Source: Bradyrhizobium sp. STM 3843 (GTDB lineage Bacteria > Pseudomonadota > Alphaproteobacteria > Rhizobiales > Xanthobacteraceae). From it: a DNA stretch of 64,000 nucleotides. Numbering within the stretch: the stretch's first letter is position 1; each line of letters opens with the position of its first letter. Shown here piece after piece: positions 35,062-43,767 of the stretch. Both the position numbers and the translations under genes were made by a program. The stretch is from contig NZ_CAFK01000299.1 in NCBI RefSeq assembly GCF_000239815.1, forward strand, positions 186,001-250,000, in the 5' to 3' direction. Under the pieces are notes generated by a model. That model made no database searches. It saw nothing but the letters and a program-made list of their open reading frames with translations, and was not told the origin of the DNA.

Positions 35062-36534
35062 TTAACGACCCTGACCCTGACCCTGGCCCACGGTGATCTT
35101 CGACTGCATTTCATCTGCAATCCGATCCGAGAGCCGGTCCGCAACCTCGGTCCTCACCGCATCTGCGAGCTTCTCCCGGATGGCGTTGCGCAGTGCCTCA
35201 CGCTGCTCGGGCGTGAGCTGCTGGATCGCGGCGGCTACGTCGTCGCTAACTCTGGGTGCGATCCTGTCCCGCATTGCGTCCGCAAGCCGATCACGGACCA
35301 CATTGCGAAGGGCATTCCGTTGCTCGGGCGAGAGCCCTGCCCCGCCGCTGGTCGCCGCACCGACCGTTCCTGCCGCCGCGGTCCCTCGGATCCGGTCGGC
35401 AACATTGTCCGCAAATCGTTCCCCGATCGCCGCCGCGGCCTGGTCAGCAAGCCTGTCCTTGACAACGCTGCGAATGGCATTGCGCTGCTCCGGCGTGAGC
35501 TGAGCGGAGCCAGCCGCCTCGTCGCCAATTCGATCCGCGACTCTCCCTCGCATCTCGTCCGCAAGATTGTCCCTGACGGCGCTGCGAATGGCGCTGCGCT
35601 GCTCGGGCGTGAGCTGGCCAGCTCCGATGTTCCCTTGCATCCGCTCCGCCAGCTTGTCCACGATCCGGTCCGTAACCTCCCCTCTGACCGCGTCCCCAAG
35701 CCTCTCCCGGATGGCGCTGCGAACAGCGCTCCGCTGCTCGGGTGTGAGCTGGGTCGCACCGGCTGCATCGTCGGCAAGCTGCTCGGCGACCCTTTCTCGC
35801 ATCGCGTCCGCAAGGCGCTCTCTGACCACGCCCCGAAGGACGTTGCGCTGCTCGGGGGTGAGACCTGCTGTCCTACCGGCAGTCGCCGCACCGACCGTTC
35901 CCGCGCCCGTCGTGCCGCGCGTCTGCTCCGCGACCCGATCGGCGAGATTGTCCGCGACATCAGCCCTGACCGCGTCGGCAAGCCGATCGCGGATCACGCT
36001 TCGAATGGCGCTGCGCTGTTCGGGCGTCAGACGCGTTGCGCCGGCCGCGTCCTCGCCAACACGATCGGCAAGCCTGCCCGCCATCTCGTCTGCGAGTCCC
36101 TGCCTAATGGCGCTGCGGATCGTATTCCTCTGGTCGGACTGGGCTCCGGCCGCACCGGTCGTTCCCGCGGCTGTCGTCGCTTGGGCCTGATCCGAAATGC
36201 GGTCCACAATGTTGTCAGCAATCTCCCCTCTGACCTCGTTCACAAGCCTCTCCCGGATGGCGCTGCGGATCGCATTCCGCTGCTCAGGCGTGAGTTGGGT
36301 CGTGCCCGCCGCATCGTCGGCGAGCCGTTCTGCAACTCTGTCCCGCATTTCATCCGTAAGGCGGTCCTTGATGACGGCGCGGATTGCGCTCCGCTGTTCC
36401 GGCGTAAGCCCGACGGTGCCGCTCTGGGCGCCGGACTGCGCCGATGCCGTCGCAAGACTCAACAGCATGGTCGCGACTGCAGCCGAGCTAGCGAGCAACG
36501 TCTTGGTATACCTCTTGCTGGACTCCGATTTCAT
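35062..36534 (-). CDS. exported protein of ten LTPEQR helical repeats
   Basis: 490 residues. Signal peptide (LLASSAAVATMLLSLATASA, cleavage after ASA). The rest is ten units, each opening LTPEQRxAIR (one LSPEQR, one degenerate SDQR) and continuing as charged helix xxIRERLADxxRxxVADRL. Short units of about 38 residues (ending DDAAG.. or DEAAG..) alternate with longer ones of about 45-56, several with Gly/Thr/Ala linkers (GTVGAAT), giving five two-unit blocks. It ends GQGQGQGR. AGGAG precedes ATG 36534. No known domain; it looks like a periplasmic or surface helical-array protein. Monocistronic. Confidence 0.82.
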   Translation of the reverse strand: MKSESSKRYTKTLLASSAAVATMLLSLATASAQSGAQSGTVGLTPEQRSAIRAVIKDRLTDEMRDRVAERLADDAAGTTQLTPEQRNAIRSAIRERLVNEVRGEIADNIVDRISDQAQATTAAGTTGAAGAQSDQRNTIRSAIRQGLADEMAGRLADRVGEDAAGATRLTPEQRSAIRSVIRDRLADAVRADVADNLADRVAEQTRGTTGAGTVGAATAGRTAGLTPEQRNVLRGVVRERLADAMRERVAEQLADDAAGATQLTPEQRSAVRSAIRERLGDAVRGEVTDRIVDKLAERMQGNIGAGQLTPEQRSAIRSAVRDNLADEMRGRVADRIGDEAAGSAQLTPEQRNAIRSVVKDRLADQAAAAIGERFADNVADRIRGTAAAGTVGAATSGGAGLSPEQRNALRNVVRDRLADAMRDRIAPRVSDDVAAAIQQLTPEQREALRNAIREKLADAVRTEVADRLSDRIADEMQSKITVGQGQGQGR

Positions 36535-37540
36535 GGGCTATCTCCTCGTACGTGACCTTGTCGATAAACAGCCCCGGCCCGCTTCAACCTGAATTGAGCT
36601 TGTTGTCTTGGACAGATCATCTTCTGCCTAGAGAAGGCGGCAGCCCTTTAGAAAATCATTCTCGTCTATTGATGTCTGGCCCAGCCACCTCCGCTATTGG
36701 ACTGGGTCTCCGAGCTCAGCAGTCATTCAGAGAGCCGACGATCTTTTCGATCTAGGCTATCCATCGCGTGCTCCTCGCTTGGAGGCGATGATTTCATGCC
36801 GCCTTGGGCCCACTAGTATTGATTTGAATCAAGACCACTACAATCGTACGGCCGGGCGAACGGCCTTGGGGCGGGATCAATCGCCTTTGACGCGTTGTCC
36901 TGTCGTTCGTGACGCTGATATACCTCGCAGCCGTCCCAATGGAGCGCACCTTGGGCAGCTTCCTGGCACGGAGGCTTACCGCGATGTGCCACGTCGAAGC
37001 TTCCTTTCGCAGATCCGACATCAATGGGAAGGAACGCTCGAAATAGTGCGGCTGAATGCTCCAAGGAATCGACAGAATGAGATTAAAAGCCTGCAAGCTG
37101 GACTAAACGCGTGGAACGTCCCGCGAGAGGATTAGCTGCACTGAATCGTCCCGTGAAAGTTACAGGCGAGGACGACCTTACGGCCCTACACGCTCCCTTA
37201 CCTCGCACGGCGTCCCCCTTACGGGATTTGGAATGTCTTGTAGCCATTTCCCAAGAGTCTACCTATTCCACCACTGCGAAGCTTCAAAGAACGACTCCGA
37301 GATCGCTGAAATCCCAATCGATTTGACCTCGAAATTTGAATTGACTTTTCTCGCTATGTCGCGGCTCTCTTGCTCACCTTGCAAAGCCCTGCAACAGGCA
37401 TTGAAAGAAAAGGTCGTTGCGGAAGAATATCCGGAGGCAATCAAAAATTCGAGCATAGTTGGCGTAGGTGTCCCTTCTCATTCTCTCACGCGCTCTGAAA
37501 GGCGCGACTAGGCCTGCAGCAAAACGCTGCATCGTCAAAG

Positions 37541-37566
37541 TTGGGGAATCGAACCACGGACAAATC
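37541..37566 (-). repeat. tRNA T-arm-like relic 1
   Basis: Minus strand reads TCCGTGGTTCGATTCCCCAA, a T-loop (TTCGATT) with partly paired stem. No anticodon or D arm is near. Confidence 0.4.
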
Positions 37567-37670
37567 GGGTGGGTAGGGCGCCAGTTCGGTCTTGCTCGCG
37601 ACCCAGATTCCTACCCAGGTGAGAGCCGTCTGAGACCCGTCACCGTGTGCCATAGCGCATCATCTGGCGT

Positions 37671-37697
37671 GAGATCGGGAACCGAACCACCGACCTT
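37671..37697 (-). repeat. tRNA T-arm-like relic 2
   Basis: Minus strand reads GTCGGTGGTTCGGTTCCCGA, matching relic 3 through GGTCGGTGGTTCG but with a decayed 3' side. Confidence 0.4.
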
Positions 37698-37714
37698 GGA
37701 TGGGTAGAAGTCAC

Positions 37715-37744
37715 GGTGCCGGGGCGGAATCGAACCACCGACAG
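37715..37744 (-). repeat. tRNA 3'-end relic 3 (Phe-like)
   Basis: Minus strand TGTCGGTGGTTCGATTCCGC continues CCCGGCACC. The T-stem GGTGG/CCGCC pairs fully around TTCGATT, and the segment equals the 3' end of alphaproteobacterial tRNA-Phe except for lost acceptor bases. The 5' part of the tRNA is absent. Confidence 0.55.
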
Positions 37745-38283
37745 TTTCAATCGCGTCGACAGTAAAATTCGAATTTGCACGCGAGCCGCCCCACCCGGTT
37801 GACCTCGGGCTGCACAACAGGGTCGATGCCGCCAGTACCTGGCGCTATTCCCGCTACGAGACCGTACTAGCTTCTTGATTTAACGTGATAGCGCTTCCTA
37901 GGGAAGCGAGGGAAGCCAACAAGATCAACGGACTAAGAAACCGTTTGGAAAAAAAGGGATCATTGTTCTGCAAGGCTTTTCAAGAGCGCTACCCAAACGA
38001 CGCGACCGAACTCAGCCACGAACGAGACCGCCGCAGAGTCGCGAGCCGCTGCTACTCAATGGCGCTTCCAGATACGTTTGATGGAGCTGACGAACCAGCA
38101 TCAAGCATTTTGCATTCTTGCCCGGCGATAGAACGACGCGAGTGCGCGGCAGAGGAAAATATTTGCCTATCCCAAATGAGTGCAGATCGTTTGATCGCAA
38201 TGCCTTTGCCCCACGGCACCAGCCGCCCTTCAAGCCCCCACAGCATCGTCTTCTGACGGAGCTCCTCACCTCAGCCGATTGCC

Positions 38284-38613
38284 TCAGATCACCTCATATG
38301 CAAACAGCGTTGCAACGAGGGTGATGCCGACCAAACCGACGAGAAAGATTAAGTCAGCAATCCGCTCGATTCGGGCGCTCACCCTCGGCCGCTCCGAAAA
38401 TCGAATCGAAAGATATGATGCCAGCGCACTGGCCAGAAAAATCACGGCGGTGAGCGCCGCATATTCATCGACATGCGACGGGCCGAGCTTCGCCTCCGCC
38501 AGCTTGACCAATCCAATCAGCGTTGCGCAAACGCCGATCATCGTGGCCGAGACCGGCAGGATGTGGGACGCAAGACCTTCGCTTCGGGTTCGGGCAGGCA
38601 ATCCGCTTGACAT
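38284..38613 (-). CDS. small membrane protein, unknown function
   Basis: 109 residues with three hydrophobic helices (LPVSATMIGVCATLIGLVKL, ALTAVIFLASALASYLSIRF and DLIFLVGLVGITLVATLFAY). No signature motif beyond membrane topology; similar small proteins occur in Bradyrhizobium. The start at ATG 38613 fits the topology (short cytoplasmic N-terminus). It lies between two tRNA relics, so it may belong to an inserted segment. Confidence 0.68.
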   Translation of the reverse strand: MSSGLPARTRSEGLASHILPVSATMIGVCATLIGLVKLAEAKLGPSHVDEYAALTAVIFLASALASYLSIRFSERPRVSARIERIADLIFLVGLVGITLVATLFAYEVI

Positions 38614-39299
38614 GACGTTATCTCGGCAAGCTTTCTGAATAGTAGCCCGGATTTCAGAATGAGGAAGCCCGGATGAGTTCTAGCCGCTAATGGGCGACCA
38701 AATGATCCACGCGCAGCGCCGGCTGCAACTCGCCGCGAAGCGCGGGCGGCACGTGGCTCTGCGGCTACAGTGACCGTCCACTCAATTGACCGGCAGATAT
38801 GGGCGCAACCACAGATACCGACATTCACTTGAGGTAGCCATATGAGGTGGTTGAGCCTGCATGATGTGTTGCCCTCCCAAGGTGGAGGTCACGCGTTCGA
38901 ATCGTGTCGGGCGCGCCATTCTCCCACCATGCCGAATAAAACAGCGAACTTTGCGAATGCTGGCTGAGACCAAGCACACGCAGCGGCCATAAGCTTAGAT
39001 CGGCCGCCATCCGTGGTTAGCGACGTCAGTGATCGCTCCGCGCCGCTTCAGGGCGTTTGCCATCAACCGCTTTATCCGATTACCCTGTAGGTTGTAGCGT
39101 CTGCGCTTAAGTTGCCGGCTCTTCAATGGCAACAATTCGACGCACGTGCTACGTCTTGGCTTTCGGCGGCGGGGATCGTTCGAATGGTGGACAGCATGGG
39201 AGTCACCGCGCTCGATTTCGGCCTGCGCGGCGCGACTGCGAGCCTGTTCCTGATGATGATTCCCGCAGATGGCCGCATCGCGAGTCCGGCCTCGGCGCC
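38614..39299. other. intergenic region with tRNA relic and a possible AraC-N-terminus relic
   Basis: About 690 bp without an intact gene. It contains the tRNA 3' half at 38864-38918. Plus-strand codons near 39190-39270 (VTALDFGLRGATASLFLMM) resemble the membrane N-terminus of a rhizobial AraC-type regulator, but they run into antisense DNA of the next gene; I treat this as a weak relic. Confidence 0.4.
38864..38918 (+). repeat. tRNA 3' half relic (Arg-like acceptor/T-arm)
   Basis: The sequence ends GTGTCGGGCGCGCCA, with T-arm ACGCG-TTCGAAT-CGTGT fully paired (one G-T) and a degenerate anticodon arm (CTCCCAA loop). The acceptor strand CGGGCGC plus G-CCA is typical of alphaproteobacterial tRNA-Arg. 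The D arm and 5' acceptor strand are missing, so it cannot fold as a tRNA; it is probably an attachment-site remnant. Confidence 0.65.
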
Positions 39300-39797
39300 C
39301 TATAACTTCGCGCGCATGGTGATGCTGGTAGGTCGGTCGAAACCTTCGTGCGAACTCTCAGCGATCTTGACGAAGCCCATGCGGCCAAAGGTGACGTGAT
39401 TTTCCGTCAGCTCAATGCGGGTCTGCAACTCGAGCATTGTCAGGCCTAGCCGGCGCGCTTCCTCGCGTGCGGCCTCCACCAACCGCCGCCCGATCCCTGC
39501 GCCTTGCAGACCCGGTCGAACGGCAAGCTTGCCGATATAGAGTGCGTCCCCCTTGGCACGCGCGAACACGCAGCCGACCAGATCGCCCTCATGATCCGCC
39601 AGCAGCAACGCCCCCTTTTCAGCATCTTCCTGCATCGACTGCGGCGTGAGCCGCAATGCCGATGATGGCGGGTCGATGCGTGCATCCATGTAGGCGAACG
39701 CGTCAAGGATCAACGCGCGAACTCGTTCCCAATCACTGAAATCGGGAGGGGCGCGGCGAATAGTGATGAGCGGCACATCGGGACTTGATGAATTCAT
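39300..39797 (-). CDS. GNAT-family N-acetyltransferase
   Basis: 165 residues. The acetyl-CoA site is VRPGLQGAGIGRRLVEAA, preceded by the beta4 strand ALYIGKLAV and followed by LELQTRIELTENHVTFGRMGF, the usual GNAT C-terminal half. The N-terminus places the start at ATG 39797. Acceptor substrate unknown. It is transcribed leftward and follows the MFS gene at about 180 bp. Confidence 0.85.
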   Translation of the reverse strand: MNSSSPDVPLITIRRAPPDFSDWERVRALILDAFAYMDARIDPPSSALRLTPQSMQEDAEKGALLLADHEGDLVGCVFARAKGDALYIGKLAVRPGLQGAGIGRRLVEAAREEARRLGLTMLELQTRIELTENHVTFGRMGFVKIAESSHEGFDRPTSITMRAKL

Positions 39798-39980
39798 CAG
39801 GGCCAATGTAGCTTTTCGAGCGGGTCGATTCCAGAGCCAAGGCAGAGCGTACTATTGGACTGTCGTGCACTATCGAGGCGCTTCGCATGATGGCCTTCGG
39901 GTGCGAAGTCAGCTCGGCCTGCTTCGCAGCAGCGTTTGCCGAGCAGCAGCGCTCCTCGCAACGTTCGGCGTCGCGGAGTA

Positions 39981-41171
39981 TTACTCGACCAAGTGCCATT
40001 GAAGTACCAGCGTCAGCGGGCAGATCGCAAGTGCGGTGCATGCGGTTGCAACTGTGGCGACCGACGGTCCTGAAATGTCGCCCAGCAGGCCATAGAGAAC
40101 CGGAGCGCTTGCGCTTGATCCGATGGCGCCTGTGTAGAACAACGCGAAGGCACGTTCGGTCATATGCGAAGGCGTGAGCTCCGGGACTGTTCCGTAAAGC
40201 ACGGATGAAGTGCCGTTGAGCATGACGCCGAGCGCGGGCAGCAGCACCATGACCGGCGCGAGCGGCAGCAACAGCACACCGAGGATCAGCGCTGCTGTCG
40301 CGGCCTCCGTAACCAGTACCGTTCGCACCGTGCCCATCCGTTCGCCCAACCAGCCGCAGGCGAATTTGCCGGCGGCACCACCGACGAACACCAGAGCCAG
40401 GGCAAAGCCGTTGATCGGCAGCGAGGCGCCCTTCATGCGCAGCAGGAAAGGAAGAAAGGTGAGGAATCCCGTCCGCACCCCGCTGTCGAGCATGCCGATT
40501 GTGAGCAGCCAATAGAAGCCCCCGCGTTCCTTCCCTTGACGGACCGAAGCCTTCGACGCGCTCGCATGGCCTCCTCCCACTCGCGGCATCCAGACCGCGA
40601 TACAAACGGACACGACCAGGCCGGCACCGCCCAAGGCTAGCACCGCATGGCGCCAGGACACACTCACCAGCAACAGAGAGATCAGGGCCGGGATGGACGC
40701 CTTGCCCAGGTCGCCCGTGAAATTGTAGATGCCAAGCGGTCTTCGCGCAGCCCTGCCATAGGCCCGCGACACCGCCGCTGACGCCAGCGGATGCTGCGTG
40801 CTCGACCCCGCCCCGGCGACAGCGAGCGCCAGGCCGAGCCCGAACATGCCGCCCGACAGGCCGGCGAGCGCATACCCGGCCGCTGCGACAAGCGTGCCGA
40901 GGGCGAGAACGATCTTGCCGTCGATGCGCTCGGCTATGCGTCCGGCCGGGATCTGCAGTCCTGCCATCGCGCCCGAATAGATCCCCTTCAACATCGCCAG
41001 CACGCCATAGCCGAGGGCGAATTCGGTCTGCCAGATCGGAAGCAGCACGTAGATGACGTCCGTAAAGCCATCGTGGAGGGCATGATTGATGCCCGTTACG
41101 GTTAGTGTTGTGGTCGCGCGTTGGGATCCCTGCGAGGCTTGCCCGGCCGCCTGGGATGTTGCTTCTGTCAT
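39981..41171 (-). CDS. MFS transporter (fosmidomycin-resistance-like)
   Basis: 396 residues with twelve membrane helices; the motif GLQIPAGRIAERIDGKIVL is the MFS loop 2-3 signature variant and INHALHDGFTDVIYVLLPIW is the Fsr-type first helix. Likely a proton-driven drug or metabolite exporter. Start ATG 41171. Divergent from a GcvA-like LysR gene with 160 bp between them, an arrangement in which the regulator usually controls the transporter. Confidence 0.87.
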   Translation of the reverse strand: MTEATSQAAGQASQGSQRATTTLTVTGINHALHDGFTDVIYVLLPIWQTEFALGYGVLAMLKGIYSGAMAGLQIPAGRIAERIDGKIVLALGTLVAAAGYALAGLSGGMFGLGLALAVAGAGSSTQHPLASAAVSRAYGRAARRPLGIYNFTGDLGKASIPALISLLLVSVSWRHAVLALGGAGLVVSVCIAVWMPRVGGGHASASKASVRQGKERGGFYWLLTIGMLDSGVRTGFLTFLPFLLRMKGASLPINGFALALVFVGGAAGKFACGWLGERMGTVRTVLVTEAATAALILGVLLLPLAPVMVLLPALGVMLNGTSSVLYGTVPELTPSHMTERAFALFYTGAIGSSASAPVLYGLLGDISGPSVATVATACTALAICPLTLVLQWHLVE

Positions 41172-41331
41172 TGGGCCTCCGCTCAAAATGGAACCTCAGG
41201 TAAGAAAATCTGCAGAATGACCTCGCCCTGTCGCGAGAGTCGTGTCGAATCCCGGCTTTTGTCACAATGAGCGCTGGTGTCGGCCCTGACAAACGAGTAA
41301 TCTTGAAGCAACAGGATAGAAAACCTAACCA

Positions 41332-42279
41332 TTGAACCATCAGCATCGCCATCTGCCGCCGCTCAATGCGGTCCGCGCCTTTGAGGCTGCTGCGCGGCTG
41401 GGCAGCTTCAAGAATGCTGCGGCCGAGCTGAACGTCACCCATGGCGCCATCAGCCAGCACATTCGCCTGCTGGAGCAATGGCTAGGCACACCCGCCTTGT
41501 TTCGCCGATCGGTGCGACGTGTCGCGCTGACGCCGGCAGGTGCAGCGCTGCTTGCGGAGGTCGGTCCGGCGCTCGACCGGATCGCAGACGCTGTGCAGCA
41601 GCATCGCGCCAAACGAAGCGACACCACCGAGGCTGTACTGCACGTCAATGCGCTTGCGACCTTCAGCATGCGCTGGCTGCTGCCGCGCATGAGCAGATTT
41701 CGCGACGAGCATCCCGAGATCGAGGTTCGTCTGACAACGTCGAACGATCCGATCGACGCGCTGCCCGAGACCTATGACGTGGTGATCCGCGGCGGCCCCG
41801 ATACCTATCACGGCTTCTCGTCGCGCTTCGTGGTTTCCGAGCGACGGTTGCCAGTGTGCAGCCCTACGCTGCTCCGGCAGTTGCCTCTTGACGAGGTCCA
41901 GGACCTGTCGCGTCACACGCTGCTGAACGTGACTTCGATGCCGCGGCTTTGGCGAGACTGGCTGGCGGCGGCCGGAGAGCCCGGCCTACGGCCGGCCGGC
42001 GCGCTGACGTTCGATCATTTCTATCTGACGATCCAGGCGGCGATCGATGGGCTGGGCATCGCAATGGGGCCGACCGCCCTCGTCTCCGACGACCTCGCGG
42101 CGACCCGACTGATCGCGCCATTTCCAGAAATTAGTTTGCCAGCAAGACCCTATTTTGCGTACATGCCGGCCGCGAACAGCAACAACTCGCACAGTGTGGT
42201 GTTCTGCAATTGGCTGGCCGACCAGGGCGAGCGATCAGAACGCCGGGACGCGTCGAACAGCTGCGAGGTCACTGACTAG
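41332..42279 (+). CDS. LysR-family regulator, GcvA-like
   Basis: 315 residues. N-terminal HTH (LNAVRAFEAAARLGSFKNAA, then ISQHIRLLEQWLG) followed by a type-2 periplasmic-binding-like effector domain, with the R-H-x-L-PPLNAVRAFEAAAR opening typical of GcvA-type regulators. Initiation is at a TTG (41332), the only start upstream of the conserved residues. It probably regulates the divergent MFS gene. The last 15 residues are unusually polar. Confidence 0.85.
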   Translation: MNHQHRHLPPLNAVRAFEAAARLGSFKNAAAELNVTHGAISQHIRLLEQWLGTPALFRRSVRRVALTPAGAALLAEVGPALDRIADAVQQHRAKRSDTTEAVLHVNALATFSMRWLLPRMSRFRDEHPEIEVRLTTSNDPIDALPETYDVVIRGGPDTYHGFSSRFVVSERRLPVCSPTLLRQLPLDEVQDLSRHTLLNVTSMPRLWRDWLAAAGEPGLRPAGALTFDHFYLTIQAAIDGLGIAMGPTALVSDDLAATRLIAPFPEISLPARPYFAYMPAANSNNSHSVVFCNWLADQGERSERRDASNSCEVTD

Positions 42280-42319
42280 GCCGCGATGGCTAATTACGCA
42301 ACCGCTAGGGAAGATCACG

Positions 42320-42751
42320 ATGCGACCTAAGTATACAATGACCGATGCTCCCGAGCTTGGCGTAAGGGACGCAATCGTCAAACCGCTGATCGCATTCAAC
42401 AACACCCGGGCCAGTCAGCCGGAAAGCTATCGCCCCTTAGTGATTATCCTTTCAGATCATGACACCGACGAAATTATTGGGGGGCTTTGGGGAGGAACGA
42501 ATTTCTCACATCTGCATGTCGACCTTCTATTCGTGCCTGACAGCCTGCGCGGTACCGGTCTCGGTCGGAAGATGATGCTCCAGGCGGAGCAAGAGGCGAT
42601 TGCGCGGGGCTGTCGTGGTGCATGGCTGGACACGTACAGCTTTCAGGCACGCGCGCTTTATGAACAGCTCGGCTACACCGCTTTTGGTGTCCTCGACGAT
42701 TATCCTCCGGGCCAGCAGCGAATATTTCTGCGCAAGCAGCTGGATCGTTAA
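42320..42751 (+). CDS. GNAT-family N-acetyltransferase
   Basis: 143 residues. GGLWGGTNFSHLHVDLLFV leads into the acetyl-CoA loop RGTGLGRKMMLQAEQEA, then GAWLDTYSFQARALYEQLGY, the classical GNAT end. ATG 42320 has AGGGAAGA upstream; earlier in-frame codons overlap the LysR gene and are non-coding. Forty bases after the LysR stop, so the two may be co-transcribed. Substrate unknown. Confidence 0.85.
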   Translation: MRPKYTMTDAPELGVRDAIVKPLIAFNNTRASQPESYRPLVIILSDHDTDEIIGGLWGGTNFSHLHVDLLFVPDSLRGTGLGRKMMLQAEQEAIARGCRGAWLDTYSFQARALYEQLGYTAFGVLDDYPPGQQRIFLRKQLDR

Positions 42752-42855
42752 GGCGATCGGCTTGCGCTTGTTTCTCCCCTTTTGGCCCCCAAGGACACCG
42801 AAAGCACAGCGTTGGTCCTATCTGTCCAACGTGCACGGGAGTGCTCGTTGCGCCT

Positions 42856-43284
42856 CTACACGCGGTCGAGCTTGTGCCACGGCCCATCAGGGAGATCGAT
42901 AATAATCACATCACTGGGCCTGATCGCTCCCCCTGACCGCACTACAGTCATGCCTGCTTTGCGGATTAAGTTTCCCTCGCCATCCCTGTCGAGGACGGCC
43001 TTGAGAAGTCCAGGCATGAAGTCGTCGATTTGCTTGCATGGATTGCGTAGCCCTGTCACCTCGATGGTCGCTTCGGCGCCAAGCCTGAGCAGCGCCCCGC
43101 GCGGCAAAGATAATAGATCGAGACCCTGAGTGACGATGTTCTGACCTAAATCACCGGGGCCAACATTGAATCCCTTGTTGCGAAGCTCGTCGAAGAGCTC
43201 CGCGTGGATCAGATGAACCTGCCTGAGATTCGGCTGTGACGGATCGACCGCAACGCGTGATCGATGTTTCACCGTCTCTCCCAT
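42856..43284 (-). CDS. MOSC domain protein, probably 5'-truncated
   Basis: 142 residues from ATG 43284: VKHRSRVAVDPSQPNLRQVH, conserved Cys in GLRNPCKQIDDF and RDGEGNLIRKAGMTVV match the MOSC family that binds Mo cofactor or persulfide. The same frame continues upstream of the ATG with family-like residues (RVLAVSAGKGHGFSKS and LAGLGVEGDAH), back to a stop near 43447, but contains no ATG, GTG or TTG. The true start has therefore been lost, or a CTG is used. The IS1182 remnant begins about 480 bp upstream. Confidence 0.8.
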   Translation of the reverse strand: MGETVKHRSRVAVDPSQPNLRQVHLIHAELFDELRNKGFNVGPGDLGQNIVTQGLDLLSLPRGALLRLGAEATIEVTGLRNPCKQIDDFMPGLLKAVLDRDGEGNLIRKAGMTVVRSGGAIRPSDVIIIDLPDGPWHKLDRV

Positions 43285-43767
43285 ATGGGCATCTCCTTCA
43301 ACGCCGAGACCTGCAAGAATCGTGATCTGGGAGCGGAGAGATTTGCTGAAGCCGTGCCCTTTACCTGCGCTAACGGCTAGAACTCGACCCGGAGCACTAG
43401 AGATCGCACGCTTGCTATTCCGGCTTGCTGCTCGAACCAGCAGTTATGGTGACCTCGTCTCGCATTCTGACGCGAAAACCGCAAGCGTTTGGGCGGACTT
43501 CCGTACAGGCTGACGACGTCCGATTAGGGTCTTGGCCGTGGCCGTCTGAGCCGCCGGCACGCTGGTCCAAATTGCCCCTGAGACCGGACATCCTTTGCGC
43601 AGCAGGGAAGGTCCGGAACGGGCCGATTTTGTTGCGAAAGTCGGTGAGATAGCGGCTTGCGGTAGGTGCTAATTTCTGAAAATGGGGTCGTATGCTCTGC
43701 CCGCCTTCCCGACCGGGACGGCGACAACGCATTGGCACTAACGCCTTACACACAAAGCAACGAGACG
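43285..43767. other. region between MOSC gene and IS1182 remnant
   Basis: The first 115 bp carry the lost 5' end of the MOSC gene. The remaining 350 bp show no recognisable gene, terminator or clear terminal repeat of the IS. Confidence 0.5.

Larger units (their letters stand above)
36535..38283. other. gene-poor stretch with tRNA 3'-end relics
   Basis: About 1.7 kb. Several open frames of 60-120 codons exist on both strands, but none resembles a known protein and base composition falls below that of the flanks. The only recognisable items are three T-arm-like relics at 37.5-37.75 kb. Confidence 0.55.

Noticed and set aside
37611..37817. Minus-strand frame of 68 codons (VGGSIPPRHRDF)
   Set aside because: Again a translation of tRNA T-arm relics, not a gene.
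37885..38256. Plus-strand frame of 123 codons
   Set aside because: No recognisable motif, no good ribosome site and lower-GC relic-rich surroundings; probably chance.
38782..38979. Minus-strand frame reading GRMARPTRFERVTSTLGGQH
   Set aside because: This phrase is the well-known mistranslation of tRNA sequence; it is produced by the tRNA relic at 38864-38918.
39733..41478. Minus-strand frame of 581 codons over GNAT, MFS and LysR genes
   Set aside because: It is the +1 shadow of the MFS and LysR coding sequences; the real genes account for every recognised motif.
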